The notes: generated from the sequence alone by a model not told the origin. Numbered from the stretch's first letter, positions 16,639 to 23,938 are shown. The stretch is 64,000 nucleotides of DNA from Lachnospiraceae bacterium (GCA_024684085.1 JAIKXM010000006.1:1-64000); one strand, 5' to 3'. Numbers and translations are program-made.

Positions 16639-17046
16639 ATGACTTATGCGGTAAGATATTATACTAAAACCGGCAATACTAAGAGACTTGCCGAAGCAAT
16701 TGCCTGGGAACTTGGTGTTGAAGCACTGAATATCAGTGAACCGGTTAATGAAAAAGTGGACTATCTGTTTTTGGGCAATTCATACTATGCCTTTAATATC
16801 GATCCTGAAGTTAAGGCATTTGTTGCTTCCCTGGATAAAGAGAAGGTAGGTAAGATCGTTAATTTTGGTTCTGCCGCAATGTTGAATTCAACATATAAGA
16901 AGGTGAAGGCAGAAGCTGATAAGGCAGGTATCCCCATGGATGATAGGGAATTCCACTGCAGAGGTGAATTCAAGGGGATACATAAGGGCAGACCTGACGA
17001 TAGAGATATTGCGGATGCTGTTCAGTTCGCTAAACAATATAAGTAA
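16639..17046 (+). CDS. Flavodoxin-family protein
   Basis: FMN-binding electron carrier of 135 aa. The phosphate-binding loop is visible as YYTKTGNTKRLAE (residues 8-20), then DYLFLGNSYYAF in the position of the 50s loop. It is somewhat shorter than classic flavodoxins (about 140-175 aa). It is the third gene of the ohrR-gpx operon (11 nt gap), so it may supply electrons for peroxide reduction; this is inference. A hairpin follows the stop. Confidence 0.85.
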   Translation: MTYAVRYYTKTGNTKRLAEAIAWELGVEALNISEPVNEKVDYLFLGNSYYAFNIDPEVKAFVASLDKEKVGKIVNFGSAAMLNSTYKKVKAEADKAGIPMDDREFHCRGEFKGIHKGRPDDRDIADAVQFAKQYK

Positions 17047-17066
17047 AAGAAATAGAGATATAGACA

Positions 17067-17098
17067 GAGGCATGAGAGTTGATATATTCTCATGCCTC
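17067..17098 (+). terminator. Hairpin after the flavodoxin gene
   Basis: 11-bp stem GAGGCATGAGA / TCTCATGCCTC, 10-nt loop; the T tract is weak (CCAATAGATTT). Confidence 0.6.
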
Positions 17099-17167
17099 CA
17101 ATAGATTTGAACCGGGTGGTGAAGTATAATAGATAGAGTTGAAAAGGCAGTTAAGCGTATCAAAGAG

Positions 17168-17725
17168 ATGGAGTCTGTACTGGATGAGGCTCGCAGAAGA
17201 ATGGATGAAGCAGAACTCAATCCTCATCTTTTGCAGGAGTACAGGTCTGAGATAAGACAACTGGAAGAGTATTATACAGGACAGGACTGGAAAGATGATC
17301 TGGCCCTCGATGAAGACGGAATGCTTCCCAAAGTACTAAAGCGAGGAGTATTATCTGAGGATGGTATTCATGATATACTTGACAGGAATAAAGAATTAAC
17401 GGAAAGGATAAAAGGAACAAAAATGGTTAAGCATGTGATTTTGTGGACACTGAAAGACGAGCTTTCGGCAGAAGAGAAAGAGACTGTTAAGCAGGGGATC
17501 AAGGAAGGCCTTGAGGGATTAAAAGGCAAAGTTCCGGGGATCGTGGAGATCAAGGTCAACATCAAAGGATTGGATTCATCCAATGCAGACCTGATGCTTG
17601 ATTCGACATTCGAGGATGAGGCAGCTCTTAAGGCATATGCTGTTCATCCCGGGCATGTTGCGGTGGCAGATTCAAAGGTAAGGCCATATACCAAGTTAAG
17701 AAGCTGCCTTGATTATGCATTGTGA
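17168..17725 (+). CDS. DUF4298 domain fused in frame to a Dabb (stress-responsive alpha-beta barrel) domain
   Basis: One open frame contains two families that are normally separate. Residues 1-80 match DUF4298 (two helices, then LEEYYTGQDWKDDLALDEDGMLPKVLKRGVLSEDGIHDIL). Residues 86-185 match the Dabb domain (MVKHVILWTLKD, then VHPGHVAVADSKVRPYTK). AAAGGA lies 7 nt before the internal ATG 17423, so the Dabb part is probably also made separately. The DUF4298 match extends about 13 residues upstream of ATG 17168, to codons with no ATG, GTG or TTG after the TGA at 17120; GGTGG is well spaced for the ATA codons at 17126 or 17129. So the start is either a rare ATA or a lost one. Functions are unknown for both domains. 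Confidence 0.7.
   Translation: MESVLDEARRRMDEAELNPHLLQEYRSEIRQLEEYYTGQDWKDDLALDEDGMLPKVLKRGVLSEDGIHDILDRNKELTERIKGTKMVKHVILWTLKDELSAEEKETVKQGIKEGLEGLKGKVPGIVEIKVNIKGLDSSNADLMLDSTFEDEAALKAYAVHPGHVAVADSKVRPYTKLRSCLDYAL
17423..17725 (+). CDS. Dabb-domain protein, internal start within the fused frame
   Basis: This 100-aa unit is a complete Dabb (stress-responsive A/B barrel) protein by family length, starting MVKHVILWTLKD with its own AAAGGA site. It has the conserved HPGHVAV region ahead of the final strand. A 3' scrap of a second copy lies at 8401-8456. Members of this family are small dimeric barrels with diverse or unknown roles. Whether the cell makes it alone, as the fusion, or both cannot be decided from sequence. 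Confidence 0.6.
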   Translation: MVKHVILWTLKDELSAEEKETVKQGIKEGLEGLKGKVPGIVEIKVNIKGLDSSNADLMLDSTFEDEAALKAYAVHPGHVAVADSKVRPYTKLRSCLDYAL

Positions 17726-17749
17726 TACGGAATCCGGGAACTGTTAATA

Positions 17750-17827
17750 TATGAGATCATGAAGGGAATCATGGGCGACAGGCTTAGATACGTTCACTCC
17801 GGTGAAGAGGTCATTGGTGACGTATGA
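17750..17827 (+). pseudogene. MBL hydrolase gene, 3' relic
   Basis: The 78 nt encode YEIMKGIMGDRLRYVHSGEE followed by VIGDV and a stop, matching the C-terminal region YDIMKHIMGDKLKYVHSGEE of the intact MBL hydrolase at 8527-9399 with strong nucleotide identity. The relic begins 25 nt after the Dabb stop, so nearly the whole MBL gene was deleted here. Together with the Dabb relic at 8401-8456 it shows a duplicated Dabb-MBL pair that lost opposite members. Confidence 0.82.
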
Positions 17828-17903
17828 TCGCTCGCGTTCCCTAAAAAATATTTTTAGATAACAGGAGAGGATCAGAAGATCCACTCCATCAGAGAGGTGT
17901 ATT

Positions 17904-19052
17904 ATGAAGAGATTATTAGTTTTTGCAATGGCAGGTGTCATGGCTGTATCCATGGCAGCATGTGGACGGAAAGAGGATGTAACGGTTGAGGAAGAAACTG
18001 TACAGCAGGAATCGGTACATGAAGATGGGCAGCAGGCTCAGACAGAGGAACAACAGACGGCAGGTATTGCCAATCCATGGAGTGATATAACAGAAGAGAC
18101 AGCTAATACCATAGTCCCCAAGCTGTTCAAGCTTCCTGAGGGGGCAACAAATGCAGGCTGGAGTAAATGTGATGCTTCTGACGGTGAAGATTCGCTTCCG
18201 GGAGATCTTGTACAGGTAACCTTTGATCTTGATGGGCTTAACTACACGGCGAGAGCTCAGATAACCGGAGATTCTTATGATGATATATCCGGGATGAATT
18301 ATGAATGGACAGCGACTGATGAGTGTATACTTGCCGGTTGGGGCGATGGTAACATGAAGGGCAATACATACCGGTATATTGGCGAGGATGAGACTGTCGA
18401 TGTGATAACATGGTACGATATCGAGGTGGGTATCTCATATTCACTCTCGACTCAGGCTGAGGACCTTGACGGTTTTGATATTCAGGCTGTTGCCGAGCAG
18501 ATGTATGACGAGACAAAGGCATTCGGATACTATGCACCACTTCCCGAAGATGAGCATCAGTCTGTTGATATTACAGGCTGTGATACATTTACACAGATTG
18601 TAGATAAACTGGATGACGGAATGGGATATGCCAATGTCACTATCGGAAATGAGGATGTGCTTCTTGTGGCATCGGGAACCTTTGATGAAGACGGCAAGGC
18701 TGAAGCGATCGACGCTGATATCTATAAGTATACTGACGGTGTGCCGGAATATCTTGGATATGTTCAGTGCGGAGGAACGGCTTATCCGCTCGGTGTAAAA
18801 GACGGGATACTCTATGTGGGAGGCAATCATTTTATTACCGGATATACTATTGCTGCCGGAGGACTCGTGATCGATGAAGAGGCATGGGAGACCTTTGATT
18901 CCGAAGGTCAGGCTACATATTATCACAGTTCCGATCTCAGAGATGTTGGCGCTGATGATAATGGACAGGTTAGCGATGATTCTGCCTTGAACAGCATGTA
19001 TGATGCATATTCCAACAGCGAGATCATTGAGTTCGCAGTTGTTGTAAAATAA
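17904..19052 (+). CDS. Lipoprotein of unknown function
   Basis: The 382-aa product has a lipoprotein signal peptide: MKRLL, a hydrophobic core, and lipobox SMAAC with the modified Cys at residue 20. A Glu/Gln-rich spacer (about 25-55) follows, then a soluble region that I do not assign to a family, rich in Asp, Gly and Tyr and starting near NPWSDITEETA. It should be anchored on the outer face of the membrane. AGAGAGG lies 7 nt before ATG 17904. It is a single gene; the 160 nt behind it hold an inverted repeat (ATGCGGAT / ATCCGCTGATCAT, about 19105-19135) that may end transcription. Confidence 0.75.
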   Translation: MKRLLVFAMAGVMAVSMAACGRKEDVTVEEETVQQESVHEDGQQAQTEEQQTAGIANPWSDITEETANTIVPKLFKLPEGATNAGWSKCDASDGEDSLPGDLVQVTFDLDGLNYTARAQITGDSYDDISGMNYEWTATDECILAGWGDGNMKGNTYRYIGEDETVDVITWYDIEVGISYSLSTQAEDLDGFDIQAVAEQMYDETKAFGYYAPLPEDEHQSVDITGCDTFTQIVDKLDDGMGYANVTIGNEDVLLVASGTFDEDGKAEAIDADIYKYTDGVPEYLGYVQCGGTAYPLGVKDGILYVGGNHFITGYTIAAGGLVIDEEAWETFDSEGQATYYHSSDLRDVGADDNGQVSDDSALNSMYDAYSNSEIIEFAVVVK

Positions 19053-19214
19053 TACAGCTCACGGGATACCCCCATGGAGGAGAGTGTGATGGATCACAGT
19101 GATCATGCGGATGGATCGAATAATCCGCTGATCATGTGATCGATCATAGCCCCGAAGTTCTTTTTTATCACGAATAGTATCAGTGACGGATATTCAGTGA
19201 TCCGGCAGATCAGT

Positions 19215-19838
19215 CTATAGCTCTATTTTCTGAATGAAACTCCAGTTGCCGAAAGTCTTACCCTTATAAGAGAAGAACTTGGTATCGAACATCTCGAATC
19301 CGTTCTTCTGATAAAAATGACAGTTCTTATCGGAATTGGTGAAGAGTGTGAGCGACTTACCACCGTGCTCTCGTACAAACGGAAGGATGTATTCCCGGAT
19401 CATACTGCTACCGATGCCTTTGCCCTGATAAGCGGGATCTACAGCCAGCAGGTGAAGATACCATGAATCGGGAGCGTACTCGTGACAGGACCTTTCAGCC
19501 TTTACATCCATCATATACCATGCAGCTACATTCTTAAGACCGCTGATCTTGGCATTTTTCCAGATTCCGGCTTTGATATATTTCAGGTCGGAAGGCATCT
19601 TGTAATCGGGAGCGCGCACGATGGCGACGGCAACGATCACGCCGTCTTTTTTGGTCACAAGGCAGTCGTACAGTCCCTGATTAACTCTATATTCAACCGA
19701 GAACATATTGCGGAGGTGCGGTAACTGCTTCTCGGGTGTAGGAACATAAAGTGAGAAAAAGTCATAATCCAGGAAGGCCTTTGCGGCGATCTCAGTGCAC
19801 GCGTCTATTTCGTCCGGTTTCATTATTTCGAAAGTCAT
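19215..19838 (-). CDS. GNAT-family N-acetyltransferase
   Basis: Acetyltransferase of 207 aa with the acetyl-CoA loop LLAVDPAYQGKGIGSSMIREYI (about residues 131-152) and the C-terminal NGFEMFDTKFF segment typical of GNATs. The substrate is unknown; the length and the N-terminal MKPDEIDACTEIAAKAF recall the yeast/bacterial GNAT group of roughly 200 aa. It is on the minus strand with its own promoter and convergent with the lipoprotein gene. Confidence 0.82.
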   Translation of the reverse strand: MTFEIMKPDEIDACTEIAAKAFLDYDFFSLYVPTPEKQLPHLRNMFSVEYRVNQGLYDCLVTKKDGVIVAVAIVRAPDYKMPSDLKYIKAGIWKNAKISGLKNVAAWYMMDVKAERSCHEYAPDSWYLHLLAVDPAYQGKGIGSSMIREYILPFVREHGGKSLTLFTNSDKNCHFYQKNGFEMFDTKFFSYKGKTFGNWSFIQKIEL

Positions 19839-19896
19839 ATTTACTAAATCCTCTTGTTGGTTATTGGATAGGCATTACACATGTAATTTTATTATG

Positions 19897-19925
19897 ATTA
19901 TAATAAGAAAAGTGTGAAAATTCAA
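19897..19925 (-). promoter_or_regulatory. Promoter of the GNAT gene
   Basis: Minus-strand TTGAAT (19925-19920), 17-nt spacer, TATAAT (19902-19897). The palindrome TTACACATGTAA (19875-19886) lies just downstream and could be an operator. Confidence 0.6.
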
Positions 19926-20062
19926 TAACTAAGAGATGAAATGATGCAAAAATATATATAAATGATACAAAATTAGACTGTTCCACAGCACTAAGTGCAT
20001 GTCGTTTTGCACAAAAGTGCGTATAAAAGTTTGGAAAAATTGTGGAAATTATTTAACCGGCA

Positions 20063-20092
20063 TTGACTAAACAGTAAGTTTCGGTTTATTTT
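20063..20092 (+). promoter_or_regulatory. Promoter of the licT-EIIA-HPr-EIICB operon
   Basis: TTGACT (20063-20068), 17-nt spacer, TTATTT(T) from 20086. It is upstream of the antiterminator target and the only good candidate in the 500-nt gap. Confidence 0.5.
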
Positions 20093-20174
20093 GTGTATTA
20101 GGAAATTGCTTCCTGTTACACAAAAAGCGCTCCGCTAAGGATGCGCACTCGCGCAAAAGGCAAATGATGCCAGA

Positions 20175-20216
20175 GCATCCGCGCTCGGCGCGGGAATGTC
20201 GCAAGCGGCATTCTAT
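20175..20216 (+). repeat. 42-bp dispersed repeat, copy A
   Basis: Begins GCATCCGCGCTCGGCGC and ends in the hairpin GAATGTCGC-AA-GCGGCATTC. Near-identical copies lie at 42729-42770 and 47202-47243. Here it sits in the transcribed leader between the promoter and the RAT site, preceded by a TTACACAAAAAGCGCTCCGC segment that is also present before copy C. Confidence 0.88.
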
Positions 20217-20256
20217 CTTGTTGGGTGGATTATTTGAATACAGTTCTGAGCGAGCG

Positions 20257-20286
20257 AAGGATTGTTACTGTTAGGCAGGCAAAACC
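20257..20286 (+). promoter_or_regulatory. Ribonucleic antiterminator (RAT) for the LicT/BglG-type protein
   Basis: AAGGATTGTTACTG, four bases, then GGCAGGCAAAACC matches the RAT consensus of the BglG/SacY/LicT family base for base. Its 3' arm overlaps the left arm of the terminator at 20281-20324, so binding of the antiterminator and formation of the terminator exclude each other. Confidence 0.95.
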
Positions 20287-20324
20287 AGGTTTTTACTTTA
20301 TGTACGTAAAATCTGGTTTTTTTT
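20281..20324 (+). terminator. RAT-controlled terminator ahead of licT
   Basis: AAAACCAGGTTTTTA pairs with TAAAATCTGGTTTT (one G-U), with an 11-nt loop and a T8 run. It lies 30 nt before licT, so the antiterminator controls its own operon. Confidence 0.92.
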
Positions 20325-20354
20325 AATGTAATTTAGGAAATAGTTAAGGCACAC

Positions 20355-21179
20355 ATGGTAATTAAGAAAGTCATTAACAATAACATAGTGACGTCGTTGG
20401 ATAACGGCGTCGAGGTCGTAGTAAGCGGAAGAGGACTGGGCTTCGGGCATCGCGAGGGCGATAAGATCGACGACGCGAAGATCGAGAAGATCTATCGCAT
20501 TGAGAATGAAGACAGCCTCAGAAGGTTCAAGGATCTGCTGGCAAAACTGCCGCTGCAGAATCTTCAGATCGCCAATGAAGTGATCGCGCTTGCCAAGCGT
20601 GAGTTGAAGACGGAGCTTAATGAGAATATCTATCTTACACTGACTGACCATATCAATTTCGCGCTGGAGCGTTTCGAAAAAGGGATGATGTTCGAGAATG
20701 CCATTCTTTTTGAAGTGAAGGCATTCTATCCCGATGAGTTCAGGATAGGTGAGAAAGCGGTTGACCTGATACAGAATACCACCGGCCATTATCTCGGTCA
20801 GGATGAGGCGGCGTCCATCGCACTTCATATTGTCAGCGCCGAGCTGAATGAGAAGACCAGTATGGCATTCACGGTGACCCGTTCCGTTAAGAATATTCTT
20901 GAGATCCTGAATGAGGAAGTGGACAGAGAGATCCCCGGCAATGCCACGCGGATCGATGATATGATCCCCATTTTCAAACATCTGGTGTATCGAATAATCC
21001 TTCATGAGCAGTACGACGGCGACGATGTAGGATTGTATGAATTTGCCACCGGCAATTGCAGGCAGGAAACGAAGATATGTGAGCGCATAGCCGGCTATCT
21101 TGAGGAGCAGTTCGGCGAGCCCGTGCGCATGGACGAGAAGAGTTACATCATCATCCTGCTTCGCAAATTGATCAAATAA
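20355..21179 (+). CDS. licT: BglG/LicT-family transcription antiterminator
   Basis: RNA-binding antiterminator of 274 aa. Domains: CAT RNA-binding domain 1-55 (IKKVINNNIVTSLDN, then SGRGLGFGHREGD), PRD1 about 65-170 with phosphorylatable His in DHINFA, and PRD2 about 171-274 with His in FKHLVYRI and the final EKSYIIILLRKLIK. In this family HPr and the cognate EII phosphorylate the PRD histidines, so the protein is active when its sugar is being imported. Its RAT and terminator are directly upstream, and the PTS genes follow, so it is specific for this operon. Confidence 0.94.
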   Translation: MVIKKVINNNIVTSLDNGVEVVVSGRGLGFGHREGDKIDDAKIEKIYRIENEDSLRRFKDLLAKLPLQNLQIANEVIALAKRELKTELNENIYLTLTDHINFALERFEKGMMFENAILFEVKAFYPDEFRIGEKAVDLIQNTTGHYLGQDEAASIALHIVSAELNEKTSMAFTVTRSVKNILEILNEEVDREIPGNATRIDDMIPIFKHLVYRIILHEQYDGDDVGLYEFATGNCRQETKICERIAGYLEEQFGEPVRMDEKSYIIILLRKLIK

Positions 21180-21240
21180 ACAGCGTCAAATAAACAGCGT
21201 CAAATAAACAGCGCCAAATAAACAGCGTCAAATAAACAGC
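21172..21240 (+). repeat. 14-bp tandem repeat, 4.9 copies
   Basis: Unit TCAAATAAACAGCG, copies from 21172, 21186, 21200, 21214 (one C for T) and 21228 (partial). The first unit includes the last codon and stop of licT, so the array grew from the gene end and now forms most of the spacer before the EIIA gene. Confidence 0.95.
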
Positions 21241-21254
21241 AAAGGAAAAACATA

Positions 21255-21743
21255 ATGGGACTATTACGTAATCTATTCGGAGATAATAATAAGATCGAGA
21301 TCGGATCACCTGCAAGCGGTGAGCTTATCCCCATTGAAGAGGTGTCCGATCCTACTTTCGCGGAGGAGATGCTTGGTCGTGGAGTGGCTCTGATCCCCGA
21401 TGACGGCAGGTTCTATGCGCCGGCAGACGGTATTCTTGAGTCGCTCTTCCCCACCGGCCACGCCTTCTCCGTTGTGACAAAGGACGGAACCGAGATTCTG
21501 GTGCATATCGGCTTCGACACGGTGAAGCTTAACGGTGAGCACTTTACCCTGCACGCTACGCAGGGACAGGATGTCCTCAAGGGCGATCTTATAGTTGAGG
21601 TGGATCTTGAGGCTCTCAAGGCGGCAGGTTATGATGTGACGACCCCCATGATCATCCTCAATTCCGATGCCTACTCTGACTTTAGCAAAAAATCAGGCTC
21701 TGTGGAGGCCGGCGACCCCGCACTGATACTGACCAAGGCCTGA
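21255..21743 (+). CDS. crr: PTS glucose-family EIIA, stand-alone
   Basis: Accepts phosphate from HPr and gives it to the EIIB of the permease. The 162-aa protein has the full EIIA-Glc fold motifs: IGSPASGELIPIEEVSDPTFAEEMLGRG, then FPTGHAF (His69) and ILVHIGFDTV (phospho-His84), and the TPMIILN end strand. It lacks a membrane anchor. AAAGGA precedes ATG 21255. It lies between licT and the second HPr gene, and its partner is the EIICB at 22313-23755, which has no EIIA domain. The symbol crr is used for the protein family only; a CcpA- or cAMP-related role is not implied. Confidence 0.92.
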   Translation: MGLLRNLFGDNNKIEIGSPASGELIPIEEVSDPTFAEEMLGRGVALIPDDGRFYAPADGILESLFPTGHAFSVVTKDGTEILVHIGFDTVKLNGEHFTLHATQGQDVLKGDLIVEVDLEALKAAGYDVTTPMIILNSDAYSDFSKKSGSVEAGDPALILTKA

Positions 21744-21845
21744 GCGATCAACGAGGGAACTATATGAGTTGATCCTGTTTTTAGGGGATCGACCATAAAA
21801 CAGCGATATATTGCTATATAAAAAATGAGAAAGGAGGAGATGACG

Positions 21846-22103
21846 ATGGTCGAATTTACATATGTGATCACAGATGAAGTAGGTATTCATGCCAGACCGG
21901 CGGGGATGCTGGTCAAGACGGCTTCAGCATATGACAGTAGTGTCACATTAACCGTAAACGGTAATACGGTAGATGCCAAGCGCCTGCTCTCGATTATGAA
22001 ATTGGGTGCCGGGAAGGGGCAGACGGCAGCGTTTGCCATCGAAGGGGAAGATGAAGAAGCTGCCGCAGAAGCACTAAAGGCATTTATGCAGGAGAATTTG
22101 TAG
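21846..22103 (+). CDS. ptsH: Phosphocarrier protein HPr, second copy
   Basis: HPr of 85 aa with EVGIHARPAGMLV (His15). Position 46 is Arg (AKRLLSIMKLG), not the regulatory Ser of Bacillus HPr. It is clearly different from the HPr at 3471-3728 but shares its first fifteen residues almost exactly. ATG 21846 is chosen because AAGGAGG ends 8 nt before it; the frame's earlier ATG at 21825 lies upstream of that site. It is encoded in the licT operon between EIIA and EIICB, which gives the operon everything it needs except enzyme I. Confidence 0.93.
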   Translation: MVEFTYVITDEVGIHARPAGMLVKTASAYDSSVTLTVNGNTVDAKRLLSIMKLGAGKGQTAAFAIEGEDEEAAAEALKAFMQENL

Positions 22104-22118
22104 ATTTTGGGTTGTTTA

Positions 22119-22298
22119 GAGGAGCCTTTTTTGTTGTCGCGCGTCCTTTGCGCGGCATTACAAAAACGGACATCCGACGGATTGAGAAAAATTATATTTT
22201 GGTTTGAAGAGGAGCCTTTTTTGTTGTCGCGCGTCCTTTGCGCGGCATTACAAAAACGGACATCCGACGGATTGAGAAAAATTATATTTTGGTTTGAG
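22119..22298 (+). repeat. 90-bp perfect tandem duplication
   Basis: Units 22119-22208 and 22209-22298 are identical over essentially the full 90 nt. Each contains CGCGCGTCCTTTGCGCG (hairpin), CATTACAA and CGGACATCCGAC (hairpin). A diverged single copy lies at 9674-9725. The array ends just before the ribosome binding site of the EIICB gene. Confidence 0.97.
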
Positions 22299-22312
22299 GA
22301 GGAGAGATTATA

Positions 22313-23755
22313 ATGATGAAGTATCTTCAGAAAATTGGTAAATCCATGATGCTTCCGGTTGCATGTCTTCCGGCTGCAGGTATCCTGATGGGTATCGGTT
22401 ATTGGATCGATCCCACAGGTTGGGGCGCGAATAATATTATCGCCGCCTTCCTGATCAAGGCAGGTTCAGCGATCATCGACAATATTCCATGGCTGTTCGC
22501 TATAGGTGTATCTGTCGGAATGGCTAAAGATCACGACGGAACGAGTGCATTGTCAGGTCTTGTTTCTTACTTAATGATCACGACATTGTTGGCAAGTGGA
22601 GCAGTGGCAATGTACAAAGGCGTCGGCGTTGAAGAAGTTCCGGCTGCTTTCGGTAAGATCCACAATGCGTTTATCGGTATTCTTGCCGGTATAATCGGAA
22701 GCGGTTGTTATAATAGGTTCAAAGATACCAAGCTTCCCGATTGGCTCGCATTTTTCAGCGGAAAGCGGTGCGTTGCGATAGTAACGGCAGGTATGTCAAT
22801 TCTTGCATCAGTTGTGCTGTTCTTCGTATGGCCTCTTGTATATGGCGCTCTTGTAGCCTTTGGTGAGGCTATAATCGGCTTCGGCGCAGTAGGCGCAGGT
22901 ATCTATGCTATGCTTAACCGTGCATTGATCCCTCTGGGACTTCATCATGCACTTAACGCTGTATTCTGGTTCGATACAGCCAATATCAATGATCTTGGTC
23001 TCTTTTGGTCGGGCGCGGAAGGCGCTGTCAAGGGAGTTACAGGTCAGTATATGACGGGATTTTTCCCCGTAATGATGTTCGGCCTCCCGGCAGGTGCGCT
23101 TGCCATGTACCATACTGCAAAGGATAAGAAGAAAAAAACAGTTGCCTCTTTGCTTATGGCAGGCGCTCTTGCCTCCTTCTTCACAGGAATCACTGAGCCC
23201 CTTGAGTTCGCGTTCATGTTCTTAGCTCCCGGACTCTATCTGGTACATGCCGTTCTTACAGGTATCTCTGCAACGATCTGTGCACTGCTTCCTGTACGTC
23301 TCGGCTTCAACTTCAGTGCCGGTCTTGTGGATTATATTCTTAGCTTCAAGGCTCCCATGGCGGTTAATCCGCTTTTGATGATACCGATCGGAATCGTATA
23401 CGGCGGTGTGTATTATGCTGTATTCCGCTTTGTGATCACCAAGTTCAATCTGAAGACACCCGGTCGTGAGGATGACGATGAGGAAGCAGAAGGCAGAATT
23501 GAGCTTGCCGATAATGACTTCACGTCAATTGCAGCTAAGGTGCTCGAAGGACTCGGCGGAAGCGAGAATATCAAGGAAGTTGATTACTGCGCAACAAGAG
23601 TTCGCGCTGAGATCGCAGATTATACTCTTGTCGATGAGAAGGCGATCAAGAAGGCAGGTGTTGCCGGAGTTATCAGACCTTCCAAGACAACGGTTCAGGT
23701 CGTAGTAGGTCCGAAGGTTCAGTTCGTATATGATGAGCTGAAGAAGATGTTGTAG
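22313..23755 (+). CDS. PTS EIICB, glucose/N-acetylglucosamine family
   Basis: Sugar permease of 480 aa. EIIC spans about 1-385 with roughly ten hydrophobic segments and the LGLHHALNAVFWFD substrate loop and FFTGITEPLEF motif, which resemble NagE more than PtsG; an acidic linker (REDDDEEAE) follows, then EIIB about 405-480 with phospho-Cys426 in VDYCATRVR. There is no EIIA domain; EIIA is encoded two genes upstream. N-acetylglucosamine or glucose is the inferred sugar. GGAGGAG lies about 11 nt before two adjacent ATG codons (22313, 22316). It is the last gene of the licT operon. Confidence 0.9.
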   Translation: MMKYLQKIGKSMMLPVACLPAAGILMGIGYWIDPTGWGANNIIAAFLIKAGSAIIDNIPWLFAIGVSVGMAKDHDGTSALSGLVSYLMITTLLASGAVAMYKGVGVEEVPAAFGKIHNAFIGILAGIIGSGCYNRFKDTKLPDWLAFFSGKRCVAIVTAGMSILASVVLFFVWPLVYGALVAFGEAIIGFGAVGAGIYAMLNRALIPLGLHHALNAVFWFDTANINDLGLFWSGAEGAVKGVTGQYMTGFFPVMMFGLPAGALAMYHTAKDKKKKTVASLLMAGALASFFTGITEPLEFAFMFLAPGLYLVHAVLTGISATICALLPVRLGFNFSAGLVDYILSFKAPMAVNPLLMIPIGIVYGGVYYAVFRFVITKFNLKTPGREDDDEEAEGRIELADNDFTSIAAKVLEGLGGSENIKEVDYCATRVRAEIADYTLVDEKAIKKAGVAGVIRPSKTTVQVVVGPKVQFVYDELKKML

Positions 23756-23756
23756 A

Positions 23757-23898
23757 ATAATAGAGAAATAGAGAAATAGGCTATTAGACTAACAGACTAA
23801 TAGACTAATAGACCAATAGGCTAATAGACCAATAGGCTAATAGACCAATAGGCTAATAGGGAAATAGACTAATATGCTAATAGACTAATGTATCAATA
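23757..23898 (+). repeat. Short tandem array, 8-9-bp units of the type ACTAATAG
   Basis: Runs of ACTAATAG, ACCAATAGG and CTAATAG, including three perfect copies of ACCAATAGGCTAATAG. It fills the space between the EIICB stop and the terminator. Confidence 0.9.
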
Positions 23899-23938
23899 GA
23901 ATCAATATTCTACGATAACTATATTTGTTTATGATAAG

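Noticed and set aside
20298..21005. Long minus-strand ORF (235 codons) opposite licT.
   Set aside because: It is an antisense shadow; licT has complete family motifs and its RAT. Other long antisense frames (6498-7139, 25544-26374, 27956-28597, 49620-50462) were dropped for the same reason.
22107..22313. A 68-codon ORF with two identical 30-residue repeats between HPr and EIICB.
   Set aside because: It starts with TTG without a good ribosome binding site and is just the 90-bp duplication read in one frame; the composition is not protein-like and the single copy near 9.7 kb is not open.
21172..23898. CRISPR-like arrays at 21172-21240 and 23757-23898.
   Set aside because: Units are only 8-14 bp with no unique spacers, and no cas gene is present; these are slippage-type tandem repeats. 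The arrays at 1727 and 43602 fail for the same reason.
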